This document shows, in pieces, positions 1-11,235 of a stretch of 64,000 nucleotides of DNA (positions within the stretch are counted from its first letter, which is position 1; each line of letters starts with the position of its first letter). Made by a program: the position numbers and the translations under genes. This DNA is from Colletotrichum lupini (Eukaryota > Ascomycota > Sordariomycetes > Glomerellales > Glomerellaceae). The notes under the pieces are model-generated. The model searched no databases and was not told the origin of the DNA. It worked only from the letters and a program-made list of their open reading frames with translations. The stretch spans positions 1,798,001 through 1,862,000 of the forward strand of contig NC_064680.1 of NCBI RefSeq assembly GCF_023278565.1, in the 5' to 3' direction.

Positions 1-1324
1 AAGAGCGGTGTTCACGACGTGAGCGCAGCGCAGGCATCAGGAGAGGTCGACCACGTCTCCGACCAACCCCCTTGTGCCGGAGGCAGTCTCAATACTCACA
101 TGCAGCAGCCGGGCAAGTCCATCCTGGCCACCAAGAACGCAGATGGCGCTGCAACCCCGGTCGCCAAAACCTCGTCGACAAACTCGGGGGATAGACATGA
201 GGGAGGTGTTGCCATGAGCGAGATCAAGGACATCGACCTCGACGACTTCATCAAGCGTCTTCTAGACGCGGGCTACGCTGGAAAGGTCACAAAGAGCGTA
301 TGCTTGAAGAACGCCGAAATTGTCGCAATCTGCCAACGGGCTCGCGAAGTGTTCCTCTCCCAACCCGCTCTTCTGGAGCTTGACGCCCCGGTCAAGATTG
401 TTGGTGACGTACACGGCCAATACACGGACCTGCTTCGCATGTTCGAGATGTGTGGCTTCCCGCCCTCATCCAACTACCTCTGCCTGGGCGACTACGTCGA
501 CCGTGGCAAGCAGTCTCTCGAGACAATCCTGCTGCTTCTGTGCTACAAGCTCAAGTTCCCCGAAAATTTCTTCTTGCTGAGAGGAAACCACGAGTGCGCC
601 AATGTTACGAGAGTGTACGGTTTTTACGACGAGTGCAAGCGCCGCTGCAATGTCAAGATCTGGAAGACCTTCATTGACTGCTTCAACACCCTCCCGATTG
701 CTGCCATCGTCGCTGGCAAAATTTTCTGTGTGCACGGAGGTCTCTCCCCCGCCCTCAGCCACATGGACGACATTCGCAACATTGCTCGACCTACCGATGT
801 TCCCGACTACGGCCTGCTGAACGACCTATTGTGGTCTGATCCGGCTGACATGGAGCAAGACTGGGAGGCCAACGAGAGAGGCGTGAGCTATTGTTTCGGC
901 AAAAGAGTGATATTGGATTTCCTTGCGACCCACGACTTTGACTTGATTTGTCGAGCGCACATGGTGGTTGAGGACGGCTACGAATTCTTCAACGATAGAG
1001 TCCTTGTAACGGTCTTCAGCGCCCCCAACGTAAGTCTCTACCAATTGTTCTGGACGAGCTCTGCTAACATGTGGTCATAGTATTGTGGCGAGTTCGACAA
1101 CTGGGGTGCGGTCATGTCCGTTTCGAATGAATTGCTTTGCAGCTTCGAGCTGCTTAAGCCGCTAGACTCGAGTGCGCTGAAGAGCCACATTAAGAAGGGC
1201 AGGAACAAGAGACAGAGCATGCTCAACAGTCCGGTGAGTAGACATGAGAGAAACTTGGAACGCAAAGACTACGCAGTCACTAACATTGGTGCAGCCTGCA
1301 CATGTCGAGCCGCGAAGCGTTTGA
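1..1324 (+). CDS. ppz1: PPZ-type serine/threonine protein phosphatase, 5' end cut by the window
   Basis: This is the catalytic half of a PP1-like metallophosphatase of the fungal PPZ group, which in yeast acts in cation homeostasis and cell-wall integrity signalling. The frame is open from base 1, so the gene starts outside the window; what is visible of the N-terminal extension is Ser/Thr/Ala-rich, as in PPZ proteins. The metal-binding motifs occur in order: GDVHGQ, GDYVDRG, RGNHEC, HGGLSP and the [13 protein letters not shown] segment. Exons are 1-1029, 1081-1233 and 1295-1324. The first intron falls between SAPN and [10 protein letters not shown], and the second leaves a short tail ending in EPRSV. 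Assignment to PPZ rather than PP1 (Glc7) rests on the N-terminal extension, the catalytic-domain sequence and the basic tail after FELLKPLDS. The phosphatase family is certain; the subgroup is very likely. Confidence 0.93.
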
Positions 1325-2570
1325 TGAGGAGGTACGCCGGGGAGACGTGGGACAGCAGAGAATCTCCATTCATTGATGGATTATTATGAGTTACAATCAG
1401 TCGGGCAACCGGGCAGAACATTTCAGATCAGAACACAATAGGCGAAGCATGCGGTTCCGGCGGCATCACCAATACCCTCGGCAGGTGGAATTCCCCGAAG
1501 GACATGAGCGCCTACTCGGACCGGTCATAACACGGACGATGCCTGCGAAAGGCGTAATAGCCGAGTCGAGTGATGGCCAGGTTGGGATACTTGGCAGGGT
1601 CAAACTCTAGCAGGTGGCCGTTCGTTATTCGATCTCTAGACACGGCTCGGGCAAGAGCAGGAAGCAGCTGGGAATCTTGCGGGTTTCCTCGATACGATAG
1701 GACGAGAGGGCATGCATCGGTTGCGGCCCTTGGGAACTGGTGGATGATGGTTGATGAGAGCTCTCGATTGCCAGCCTGTTTCGGACAGTTGCACCGCGAG
1801 CTAGAGATACAGCGTACATCCAGTCCATTTCCGAATGTTCATCGATGAAGGCATCGACTAGCGGGGTCTATCATGGTTATACAGTAAGGTAGTAAGGGTG
1901 TGGGAACCAGGATTCGATTTTGTATGCTTGGTCCTCTGATTGCTTGATGAATTCTTGCCGTGACAATCTTCTTCCAATAATATAACGAACTATCGATGTA
2001 TGCAGTATGAATAAATGAGCTTCAGCTGAACAGCGTGCGGCGAGCTGACGTTGAATGCAAGGCATCTGAGTGTAACGGAGTGCCGCGCTTGCATCGCGCG
2101 AATTGTGCCCCTCCATGAGGTTGCCCCACTTAACGTTCTGAGCTCAGCCTGTGACATCAACTTTTTCCCTTCAAGCCGTAACCTCGAGAAGGACGAACTG
2201 CAATACAGACGAACATTCTCCATTGCCAATTGCTCAGCGGAGCGATTTGAATCAGTCAGAAGCGAATCTCGCATACTGAATTGACCCTCCCGCCTCCTCC
2301 TGTGGCTAGTTACGACTTCTCCAGCTCAAGTCGAAAGCGGAAAAGTAGGTAGAAAAATCTACCTCTACTGCCCATTTTCATCCTCTCTCTCACTCTCTCT
2401 TTCTCTCACAACCTCAGTAGGGACTTCTTGACCTTTAACTGACCCACACCTTCTCCTTCCCAGCCCCATTCTTGGCTCGTCCTCTATCTGACTTTCTCTT
2501 TCAGGAAGAGCCAATTCGACGCCTTCTCCATCTGTATAGCACCCAAGGAAAAGAAACTTGAGGGGCAAAA
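1325..2570. other. Intergenic, PPZ 3' flank and DUS3 promoter
   Basis: No supportable gene. The right end carries a pyrimidine-rich stretch before the DUS3 start, listed separately. Confidence 0.5.
2379..2408 (+). promoter_or_regulatory. CT-rich tract upstream of DUS3
   Basis: An almost pure C/T run (TCCTCTCTCTCACTCTCTCT and onward) lies about 165 bp upstream of the DUS3 start codon. Such tracts are common next to transcription starts in fungal housekeeping promoters. Here that role is inferred from position only. Confidence 0.35.
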
Positions 2571-5016
2571 ATGGAGAACCAAGCGCCCCAGATCGACGAG
2601 TCTGAGCAACGCGCAGCGAAGCGTCTTAAGGTGGACGATTCCACGCCGCAGCAGACTGAGCAGGTTGCGAAGCCTGCCGAGGCTCAGGCTGCTGAGGAAC
2701 GCGTTGCTGTCGATGAGGCTACGAAGCGCGTGGAGCCTGTCCCTGCCACTGGCAACGGTGAGAAGGCTGATGTCCCGATGAGCGAGGCACCTGCTGTCGA
2801 AAAGCCGGACGAGGGGGAGTCTGCAAAGCCGAAGCAAGATGCCAGAGACGTGAGAAAGGGCCAGGCGCCAATCAAGGCCGAGTGGGTATCCCTCAGAATG
2901 TTCTACAGACTCACGAGATTGACATGTGAAATAGGTTTCTCATTCACAGGGAGGGTCAAGTGAAGGAGCAAGATGAGGTCGTCGACGATGATGCTGCCGA
3001 GGGTCGTGACCAGGGCGATGCTCGCGATAGCCGCGATGCCCGTGACAGTCGTGACGGCCGTGACAAGCGCGACAAGAAGAAGCGGGAAAAGGGCCAGAAC
3101 AAGGAGCGCACCTTTGGTCACTTTGACGACAATCTCCGCCTCTGCAACACCCGCGCCTACGCCCCCGAGTTCTCCCCGCGCGAATGCAAGTTTGGAGAGC
3201 GATGCAACATGCTTCATGATCTGCGCAAGTATCTCAGGGAGGGCCGCCGCGAGGACCTCGAGACCTTTGAGGGCAAGTGCCCCGTTTACGAGCAGTTCGG
3301 GGTCTGCTCGTCCGGCTGGAAGTGTCGCTTCGTCAAGAGCCACATGAAGGAGGTTGACCACGAGGACGGCCGCAAGGAGCTTGTTCTCGTCGAGGAGCCC
3401 AAGGAGGCCACGAAGACGAGCGGCGAAGCGCCCGCCGAGACCGGTCGCGAAGATCTCCGTCCCGGCGTCTACAACAACACCGAGAACCAGCTGAAGATCG
3501 ACCTCAGCCGCAAGCGCATCGACTTCACGGAGACCGATAAGTACATCTCCTGGATGAACAAGGAGGCGAAGCTGGGCGATGCGTTCCACCAGCGCCGCAA
3601 AGACCAAGTGATTAGCACCCAGGAGGACCTTCGCGCGCAGTTTGTCGACCCGCCCCTGAAGCCGTCCGAGAAGCGCAAGCTGTACTTTGGTAAGGAGACG
3701 CCCGCCCTGGCGCCCCTGACCACCCAGGGCAACCTGCCCTTCCGCCGCCTCTGCGTCGAGCTTGGCGCGCAACTCACCTACTCCGAGATGGCCCTGGGTA
3801 TGCCCTTGGTTCAAGGTGTCAAGAACGACTGGGCGCTGATGAAGGCCCACGAGTCCGAGATCAGCCCGCCCCGTGTCAACCCGGGCAGCAACATCGTCCA
3901 GGGCTACGATAACGCGCGCGATCTCAAGTTTGGAGCCCAGATCTCCGGCAGCCAGGCATGGCACTGTGTAAAGTCGGCCGATCTTCTTAACCGCTACGTG
4001 CCCCACCTGCGCCTCATCGACCTCAACTGCGGCTGCCCCATCGACATGGTCTTCAAGTCGGGCGGCGGCTCCGCGCTGCTCGAGGCCCACGGCAAGCTGG
4101 AGCGCATGGTCCGCGGCATGAACACCGTGTCCGGCGAGATCCCCATCACCGTCAAGCTCCGCACCGGCGTCAGGCAGAACCGCCCGACGGCGACGACCAT
4201 CCTCGGCAAGCTCGCCTTTGGCTCCCGCGAGAACCGCGACCGGCTCGGCGCCCCCGGCTGCGCGGCCATCACCCTCCACGGCCGCAGCAGGGAGCAGCGG
4301 TACACCAAGAAGGCCGACTGGGGCTACATTGCCGAGTGCGCCGCCATGATCAAGGCCTACAACGAGCAAAAGGACGACATCACCGACACGGCCCGCGAGG
4401 CGGACGAGTCCACCCTCCCCAACGCCAAGGACGGCCGCATGTTCTTCCTCGGCAACGGCGACTGCTACTCCCACGTCGAGTACTTTGAGCACGTCGAAAA
4501 GGCCAAGGTCGACACCCTCATGATTGGCCGCGGCGCCCTCGTCAAGCCCTGGCTCTTTGAGGAGATTGAAAAGGGCCAGTACCTCGACAAGTCGGCGACG
4601 GAGCGCCTGGCGTACGTGGAGAAGTTTTGCCGCTACGGCATGGAGGCCTGGGGCACCGACGAGCTGGGCATCGGCTTCACGCGCCGCTTCCTGCTCGAGT
4701 GGCTCAGCTTCTCGCACCGCTACGTGCCCCTCGGCCTGCTGGAGCACCTGCCGCCCGATCTGAACGATCGCCCGCCGGCGTACCGCGGTCGCGACGACCT
4801 GGAGACGCTGCTTGCTAGTAAGAACTACAAGGATTGGATCAAGATTAGGTACGTGTTGGTTGAATTTTCTTTGCACTTTTCTGCCTGGGTGAATGCCATG
4901 TGTTCAAGAATGATTTTGCTAACTCGTATTGCAGCGAGATGTTCCTCGGTCCCGCTCACCCCAACTTTACGTTCCAGCCCAAGCACAAGTCTCACGCCTA
5001 CGAGGCCGAGGGCTAG
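2571..5016 (+). CDS. dus3: tRNA-dihydrouridine(47) synthase [NAD(P)+], DUS3
   Basis: FMN enzyme that reduces U47 in the variable loop of tRNAs to dihydrouridine. The spliced protein is 763 aa from exons 2571-2881, 2950-4848 and 4935-5016; the first intron uses a GTGGGT donor and is fixed by reading frame. Domain order: an acidic, low-complexity N-terminus with RD/RDSRD repeats (about residues 110-135), two CCCH-type zinc fingers (C183-x5-C189-x3-H193, and C214-x8-C223-x5-C229-x5-H235), then the TIM-barrel DUS domain from about residue 355. The LNCGCPID motif includes C466, the position of the catalytic Cys in this family. The protein ends in a lysine/histidine-rich tail. Two zinc fingers before the barrel are diagnostic of Dus3 as opposed to Dus1, 2 or 4. 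The very GC-rich third positions leave a long spurious frame open on the opposite strand. Confidence 0.95.
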
Positions 5017-5720
5017 ATGCTGGTCATATGGACAACATGAAAGAAGCATTAGAGTTATATCTGGACCTGGAACGAGAAGCCCGCAGGGGAAGAAAATTAG
5101 AGGTGGATGGATACCTTTCTTTCCATCTTGAGCTTTGCGTAGCGCGGAGATGCCGCGTTCAGATGTAGTTGCATCCTCGACGTAACTCAAACTTTGAGGA
5201 AACATGAGATATAGCTGGAAGTGGAACAGAGAAGAAGAAGAATCAAAAGTTTTTGTTGCAATCACTTGAGAGGAAGAAATATCGTTCAGGATTCTGGTAT
5301 TCGATGGCATTGTGAACCTAGTGACGTCTCTGAATCCTTGCCGTTGGATCCATTCAAACGAAGCGCGAAGCATCGCCAGGAACTTAGTATCCCTTGGGTT
5401 TCCTTACAACAGCAAGTTGCCTCTTTGTTCTAGTGTCCACCACAGTGAGCGCAACAACAAGACCAGAATGCCTCTCATTCCCCCTTATTCCTGTCCTCCC
5501 GTGATCTCATTGATCAAAACTCATTGTCCTCTCCGCACCGGTACGATCCTCCGCCGTGCTACGAACTCTCCCAGAGCAAACAAACGATATGACGAAGCCC
5601 ACTGCATCACCACCTCACCCGAAAGACCTCCCTGCATGCCCACCTCCTTCAAATCTGTACGATACCCTGGAAGTGACCACGGTCGAAAGGATGGCTGGCC
5701 AGGTGTTGCCGAAAGACATT
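5017..5720. other. Intergenic between convergent genes
   Basis: DUS3 and the small membrane-protein gene converge here. It probably holds two 3' UTRs. No further gene seen. Confidence 0.5.
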
Positions 5721-6264
5721 CTAAACGGAAGTAGCATCACCCTCAACGACGACCGAGGCCTGGGAGCTGTGGGTAGTAAAGATGAGCGTGGTGTTGTCAT
5801 CGGCGTACAGCGTGGTGGTAGCCTTGGTGGTGACCTCGGGAAGGACGTGACCCTTCTCCTCGTCTTCGTGGGGGACCTTCTTCACAGGAGTAGGGACATG
5901 GCCAGCGGCAGCGGTGACGGCGATGATAGCAGCTGTAGTAGAGTCACCGCCGGTGGTGATGGTCGAGTTGATGGCTTGGACTTCGTTGTTCACCTTGGGA
6001 GTGTGGGCGAGTGCGACCATGACGAGGGCGCCGAAGACGGCGAGGGTGGCGCACATGAGACTTAGGGTGAAGGTTTTGAAGCGGCCACTGTTTGGGTTTC
6101 GTGAGTCAAAGGTTAGCTATTGTTTCTTCCTTGTTTATTGGGTCTGTAGATGTTCTTTTTTTTCTGCGGCGTAGTGTGATGTGATGTGATGTGACGTACG
6201 GGTGGTGAAGGCGGATGCGGCGAGGTCTGGTCTCTCTGGTCTCGGGTGCTTGGGTTTGTTCCAT
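5721..6264 (-). CDS. Small single-pass membrane protein, unknown function
   Basis: I recognise no family. The two-exon model (6200-6264 and 5721-6087, joined by an intron with GTACGT donor, GCTAACC branch site and CAG acceptor) gives 143 aa. The N-terminus is strongly basic (RPRRIRLHHPGRFK, residues 13-26) and is followed by one hydrophobic segment (about 28-48). The rest is Thr/Ala/Val-rich with two N-glycosylation sequons (NST, NTT). By the positive-inside rule this predicts a type II membrane protein with the C-terminus outside or in the lumen. The intron contains a short GTGAT repeat. Starting at the internal Met of exon 2 would mimic a signal peptide, but the splice signals and continuous frame favour the longer form. 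No enzyme motif is visible. Confidence 0.62.
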
Positions 6265-7013
6265 TGTGTGGTGTATGTAGTTGGCTTTGGAGGGGGGGAG
6301 AAGTTGTTGGTTTTGTGTAAGTTGGGATCTCTTTCTTCTCGATGTTTGGATGCTCGGTGAAGGAAAGGTTGAGTTGGGCTTTGAAAATCGAAGGAGGCGG
6401 CTGTGTGGGCACCGGATGATTTCTTAATCCTTCGTGTGTAGTGTTTTTTCTGAAAAGGTATGGGGGTGATGAGAAGGATGAGATAAGTTAGGAAGTCGGT
6501 GGTCGAGGGTCAGGTGTAATTTTACCAGCTTGGAAGGAGACAATATCACCGTGCTCCTCCTTCTCGTTACGTATTGCACCTTCTGGCGGACGACTTTTTG
6601 ATCCTGCTTTCCTAATCCGAGGGGTTCAGTACTCATGGTGTCTCTACCACGAGTGCCTGCTTCGTTATTATATAAGTCCTTGCCTTTGTTACGAGGCTTC
6701 ATGGGCATATTCTACCGTGAATACATGACGATGGACTCATGCTTCAAAGGGCAATAGTGGGAGCGGCAGCCATAGAACTGATTCAAAGCTGGATACCTGA
6801 ACTTCATCACTTCGACTCAAACACTTTGATTTTCCTCTTCACATTGAGTGTCTGCCTACACAGATGTAGAAAAGCTAAATCTATGCTGCGCCTTCTGCTT
6901 TGATGCGGGAAGACTTTCCGGACAACTTTTCTGGTTCGCAGATATCTATAAGTAAGTTGCTCCGCCTACTAACGCAGACATCTGCCGCTTCGACGCTGCG
7001 TCCAATTTCCAAG
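6265..7013. other. Intergenic, divergent
   Basis: Upstream of the small membrane-protein gene and of the broken gene. Open stretches exist but show no coding character. Confidence 0.45.
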
Positions 7014-8485
7014 ATGGCAAACGACGCGCCTCCTGGGTTACTCTGCCCCCTATGTTTAGTTCTAGGCCACTTGAAACGCCTCTTTCGAGCCACAAATATC
7101 CCCGTTGTTATCGAAGAGGCCGAAGAGAACTTACATGATGATACACACCAAGGCAGTAAGTCTCTGACAATTGAAGATGACGGCGACCCTATCCCTGATC
7201 ACCTTATAGGTAGCGTCACCACCGATGAGGGGGGTTTCCTGGATCCAGTAAATGGTTTAGATGAAGAAGAGGCCGTTTGCAACCTTACTGGAGTGTCGGA
7301 TAACCCAAAGAACTCATCTTGGCGGCTGGGTGATGCCAACACGCGCCCTTTGATTTCAGCTACATCTCGCAATCCAACTGCAAGAGATATATTGCGCTCA
7401 AACAACACATCGGGTCCTTTCTGCAGATCTTGCGCAGAAAACAGGGACCACTCTAGCCAGAAGTACAGAGCGGCAGTTTCACCGTTACACTGTTCAGGCT
7501 GCCGTCGGGACCATCCATCATCCCTCTTCTCAGTAAAGCAACGGCAAGAGGAGCCCGATACACGGATCTGCATCGGTCGAGAGGGACATCTCAGGCTCCG
7601 TGAGCACAGAACATTTGACTGGGACGAGTTCGTGCACACTTCTTCGACCACCAATGCGGACACGAGCATTACATGCAACCATCCAGATTACTTAAGAGCT
7701 TCAAAAAAAGCCAGTCGGCCTCCGCGCGCGGCTTGGAAAGTCACCTCTCACAGCTGTGACAGGGACACCCAGTGAAGTCAAGGCAACATTCGAGCATACG
7801 AATGGCTACGCTTCCTGGGCCAGTGAAATTGGTCTCGACAAGAGGGCCCATGTAAAGATTCTCGCATACAAGCTTAGAGCACAACCGGGATCAATGTTAC
7901 TTGCCAGCGATCTCTGACAACGCCTAGAGACGCAGCGGAGGCAGTCGCCCTGTCTATTGTTTCCAGAGGAAGACCCTCTTCAAATCGATGCTATGGCGTG
8001 CTTCAAGCCATTTCGTTGCATGTGCATAGTCGACGGGAACGAGAGAGAGGGAATCCAGCTGGAGGGCATCGCTGGCTCGTTCAGCTGGAATCCATCTGCA
8101 AACGAGTGTCCCCGTAAGATTCCCCCAAAAGATTCGAGACAGAGACTTGACTGCAAGTACGAGTACTAATCGCACAGAGGCAGATTATCACAGAGAGGAT
8201 CGGTGGTCTGGAGACGGCACGGCATATATACATACTGAATTCTCGCGCTGTAGTAAACACGATGGCTGCGTCATATTGTCTCACAGGCGCTCGATACGGC
8301 GGCGCATGTCTACTACCCAGGCTCTGGAGCCTTGCGACTCGCAATGGTACCAGGCTTTGGACCCTTCGTCTCACGATCTAGTCGACGAAATCGAGTTCAA
8401 GAACGTGACGTGGTGCGAGGACGCGAGGTGTCGGAATTTCTACAGGTTCCGGGAGTATGCCAACGTGGGCACCTCGACGAGTTGA
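7014..8485 (+). pseudogene. Broken gene of an uncharacterised fungal Cys/His-containing family
   Basis: The remains of one gene are spread over two frames. The first part (from Met at 7014) includes the motif CRSCAENRDHSSQKY, a paired HCSGC, then RDHPSSLFS and CIGREGHLRLREH. These resemble a family of hypothetical proteins I associate with plant-associated sordariomycetes; no function is known to me. The frame then ends at 7773, but coding-like sequence continues one frame over. The switch coincides with a run of seven A (7703-7709), and the second frame meets a TGA at 7915 that differs from CGA by one base. After that it runs to a clean intron (8114-8177, GTAAGA donor, TACTAAT branch site) and a last exon ending at 8485. 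The two lesions suggest a recent pseudogene, although assembly error or unusual splicing cannot be excluded. Confidence 0.55.
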
Positions 8486-8860
8486 AGGGACTTGATCCAT
8501 AGATGTTCAGGAGTATATATGGGGTGTTCTGGTTAGTCAAACTACTGAGGAATAGTGTAGGATAAGCTTTTCTACTCGTTCCTTTAAGTTTATATAGATA
8601 GCAAAGGCATAGTCAAAGCTGTTCCTCTCTCTAGCACTTATCGTGTTGCCTACCTAGCAATATGATTTGGATACAAGATACGGTAAGACCGTCACTCGTT
8701 CACTCTTCTCATCGTATGAGCAAAATATCTTGATCATTGTTTAGAACTGTCTTCCTCTTGATCCATATGACAACCCTCGATCCGCGAAGAAATCCCCCTA
8801 GAGGATCAAACGTCCCCTAATCCGTCTATCACCTGAGACTAGGTACGTGACACGACGGAA
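8486..8860. other. Intergenic
   Basis: Short AT-richer stretch between the broken gene and the convergent secreted-protein gene. Nothing further seen. Confidence 0.5.
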
Positions 8861-9344
8861 TCAGGCCGGGCACCCGGCACCGTTGTAAGCAGTGCAAACA
8901 GCCCTGAACCTCTCGTTCGGCTGGTTAATGCCCTGGAACGTGTCCCTGCACTGCTGCTCGGTCCACTGGCTTGACGTCTTACACTGCCCATCGTAGACTG
9001 TGGTCAGCATTACATTTTCCTAACAGCCAGATATGGCAAGAGCAATGTGCATGGGAGAAAGATGGCAGACAGGCTTCACTTACGACATTGTAGTTCCCGG
9101 CGGAGTTATGGCAGATGGTTCCGCCAACGGCGTCACAGAGTCTGATTGCGGCAATGACTGCGTTGCCATTGTTGAGGATTTGGCAGTGGCAGGAGAACTG
9201 GCTTGCTGCGAGCGGCACCCTGGTTATTTTCCATCGTTAGCTCATATCATTGTATTATTCTGCTGTGCGGAAAGATTCTTTCCAGAGGCGGGGATGTTCA
9301 TACCAAGCTGCAAGGGAAATGAGGCTGACGACGTTGAACTTCAT
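8861..9344 (-). CDS. Small secreted cysteine-rich protein (effector candidate)
   Basis: Predicted 111-aa protein from exons 9304-9344, 9084-9219 and 8861-9019. The first 20 or so residues (MKFNVVSLISLAAWVPLAAS) form a signal peptide; it is split by an intron with GTATGA donor and CCAG acceptor. The mature part has eight cysteines, beginning with a CHC pair right after the predicted cleavage site and ending GAGCPA. The even cysteine number and small size fit a disulfide-bonded apoplastic protein. The second intron (9020-9083) has a clear GTAAGT donor. Its acceptor is less certain: TTAG keeps frame, while the better-looking CACAG 16 bases downstream does not. No enzymatic motif is visible, so an effector role is inference from architecture alone. 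Confidence 0.68.
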
Positions 9345-10736
9345 GTTGGCTGTGAGGAAAAGTTGGATTTTAGATGTATCAAGTTAGATGCCTGATAGAA
9401 ACGAGATTAACTGAAGAAGTGAGGATGATGTCTATGAGATGACTGTTCTTCCAGGAACCGGGCATCGTCAGCCATCTTATACAAGTCATCAACTATAGCA
9501 TCTCTTTACCAAGTTCTCCTCTTTGCATCAACTTCCCACCTCTTTCAGGCGTGATGGACCACAAACCTTCCAAGACTCCAAGATGCATGACTTCGTTGAC
9601 CAAGTTCCTTGGCCTCGTAACTCCGTCCGTCCGTCAACCCAGGGCCGCAAAATGGAGCGGCCGCTTCAAGCCCTTCAACACCAGCAACATGATTCACGAT
9701 ACTTTTACGCGCCAAGCCGCATCCCACGCGAGCCCGAAATATACTATCCACGCAAATTCTTATCTCTCCCTACACTAGGCTCTAGAGATTGATAAAGCCA
9801 GAAGCGGACACCAACTTTTCCCAAAATTCCCAGTATCCCCATTGATCTGCATAGACTGGGGTCCTACAAGAGGCCATGATCAACCGTGGCGCAATCAAAG
9901 TCAGCAAAAGTTACCTGTGAGCTTTCTTCTTGTTTAATTAATTATAGTATCAGACTAGTTGACAACTCCCCCCCCGAAGTCTTTCTTTCGCATTTAACCG
10001 CAACTCATAACCTTAACCAGACCCCAGTTGTCAACCGTTTCTTGTGGATGGCAACTCGGCCGAGATCGCCAAGAGCGTACTTAGGAACAACCGAACGACA
10101 ACTCCAGAGTTGGACCAGGAACCTGTGTCAGTCACAGTCGACAAACAACCAATATCGAGTCGGACTCTACGGAAAGTTTATGACCAGTCAAATGCTTCTC
10201 TAGATTGGACTACACGAGTGATTGTCGAACGAGGAAGGTTCCAGCCTCCCACGGATCTCTATAGCACGGGTTAAAGCAATATACCCGAAGTGTTTCAACT
10301 TCTTTCACCGCCGTACCGCCGTGAGAAGAGCCCAAGGTGGATGGTATTTGCCAAGCAACCTGGAAAGCCTCACCTCTTCATGCTTCATCTCTTCATGCTT
10401 CCAACTCTCCCACTGGTAGCCGGCCGTCCGAACACGAGTTCGTGAGCCTGTTCGTCGGATCACCGCCAAATTGCCAAGTCCTCATTATTGAAGTTACGCA
10501 TATGATGTTCATCGGTAAAGCAGTTGAAGGAATTCGGATTCCGAACAGAAATGTAACCTACCTCTGACTTTCAAGATGTATTAATACAAGAGATGTCCAT
10601 CACCATGGAACACAACTCTTCACCAAGATACCTCCCATCATCCAGTCCACTTCTCCAAACAAGTCCCAAGCCATCCACCCACTGCTCTACTCCTCCTTCT
10701 CTTCTTATAAATTTCAAGAAATCTTCAATCTACACA
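9345..10736. other. Intergenic, divergent between two secreted-protein genes
   Basis: 1.4 kb shared upstream region of the two secreted cysteine-rich candidates. Near its right end a TATAAAT (10706-10712) lies only 25 bp before the next start codon. No other gene supported. Confidence 0.45.
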
Positions 10737-11235
10737 ATGCAGTTCAACATCAACACCGTGGCCCTCCTCGCCGCCCTCCTCCCCCTCGCATCCGCCGTCC
10801 CCTCGGACGCCAACGCCGTCGAGGCCACCCTGGCAAAGAGGCAGAGGCAGTACCAGTGCGAGACCTCGAACAACCTCGGCGCCTGCAACAACGCCATTGC
10901 CAAACTGAGAGGTCACGAGGCCAGAGGCTGCGACGTCTGGTGTAAGTCTCCCTTTTCCATTCATCCTCCCTCCACGCATACGCGTGCACACACCTTTAGG
11001 AAATATGACATGGCTGACAAAAAGGGGGTGGAATAGCATGCATCGGTGCCTTTGCGGCCCTGATCCCGGCTTGCGGAGCTGCTGTCGATGAGTTCTTCTT
11101 GAGTAAATCGCTCATGTGCGGAAGTAGTGCATGGGGATTACGGCTGACTTTGATGTAGACCCCCTCGCTGATGTCGCTTGCATCGGAGCCGTGGCCAACT
11201 TCCAAGGCCCTTGCAAGGGCTGTGAGCCTTTCTAG
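10737..11235 (+). CDS. Small secreted cysteine-rich protein with a Kex2-type propeptide site
   Basis: Three exons (10737-10941, 11037-11102, 11159-11235) encode 115 aa. The chosen Met opens a strong signal peptide (MQFNINTVALLAALLPLASA); in-frame ATGs upstream (10593, 10605) would bury it and were rejected. Between the signal and the first cysteine is a short propeptide ending in LAKR, a Kex2-like dibasic site. The mature part holds eight cysteines and ends in CKGCEPF. Both introns have consensus donors (GTAAGT, GTAAAT), and the second has a GGCTGAC branch sequence. The exon joins keep frame and restore cysteine-containing segments on each side. No homologue is recognised. A secreted peptide effector or antimicrobial-type protein is the natural inference. 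Confidence 0.75.

Noticed and set aside
2903..4876. 657-codon open frame on the minus strand, antisense to DUS3
   Set aside because: It is a shadow of the GC-rich third positions of DUS3. Its product is a Leu/Val/Ala/Gly/Arg-rich string with no domain, while the plus strand encodes an unmistakable enzyme.
10593..10736. In-frame N-terminal extension of the secreted protein at 10737
   Set aside because: The extension is hydrophilic Ser/Pro-rich sequence and would bury an otherwise ideal signal peptide.
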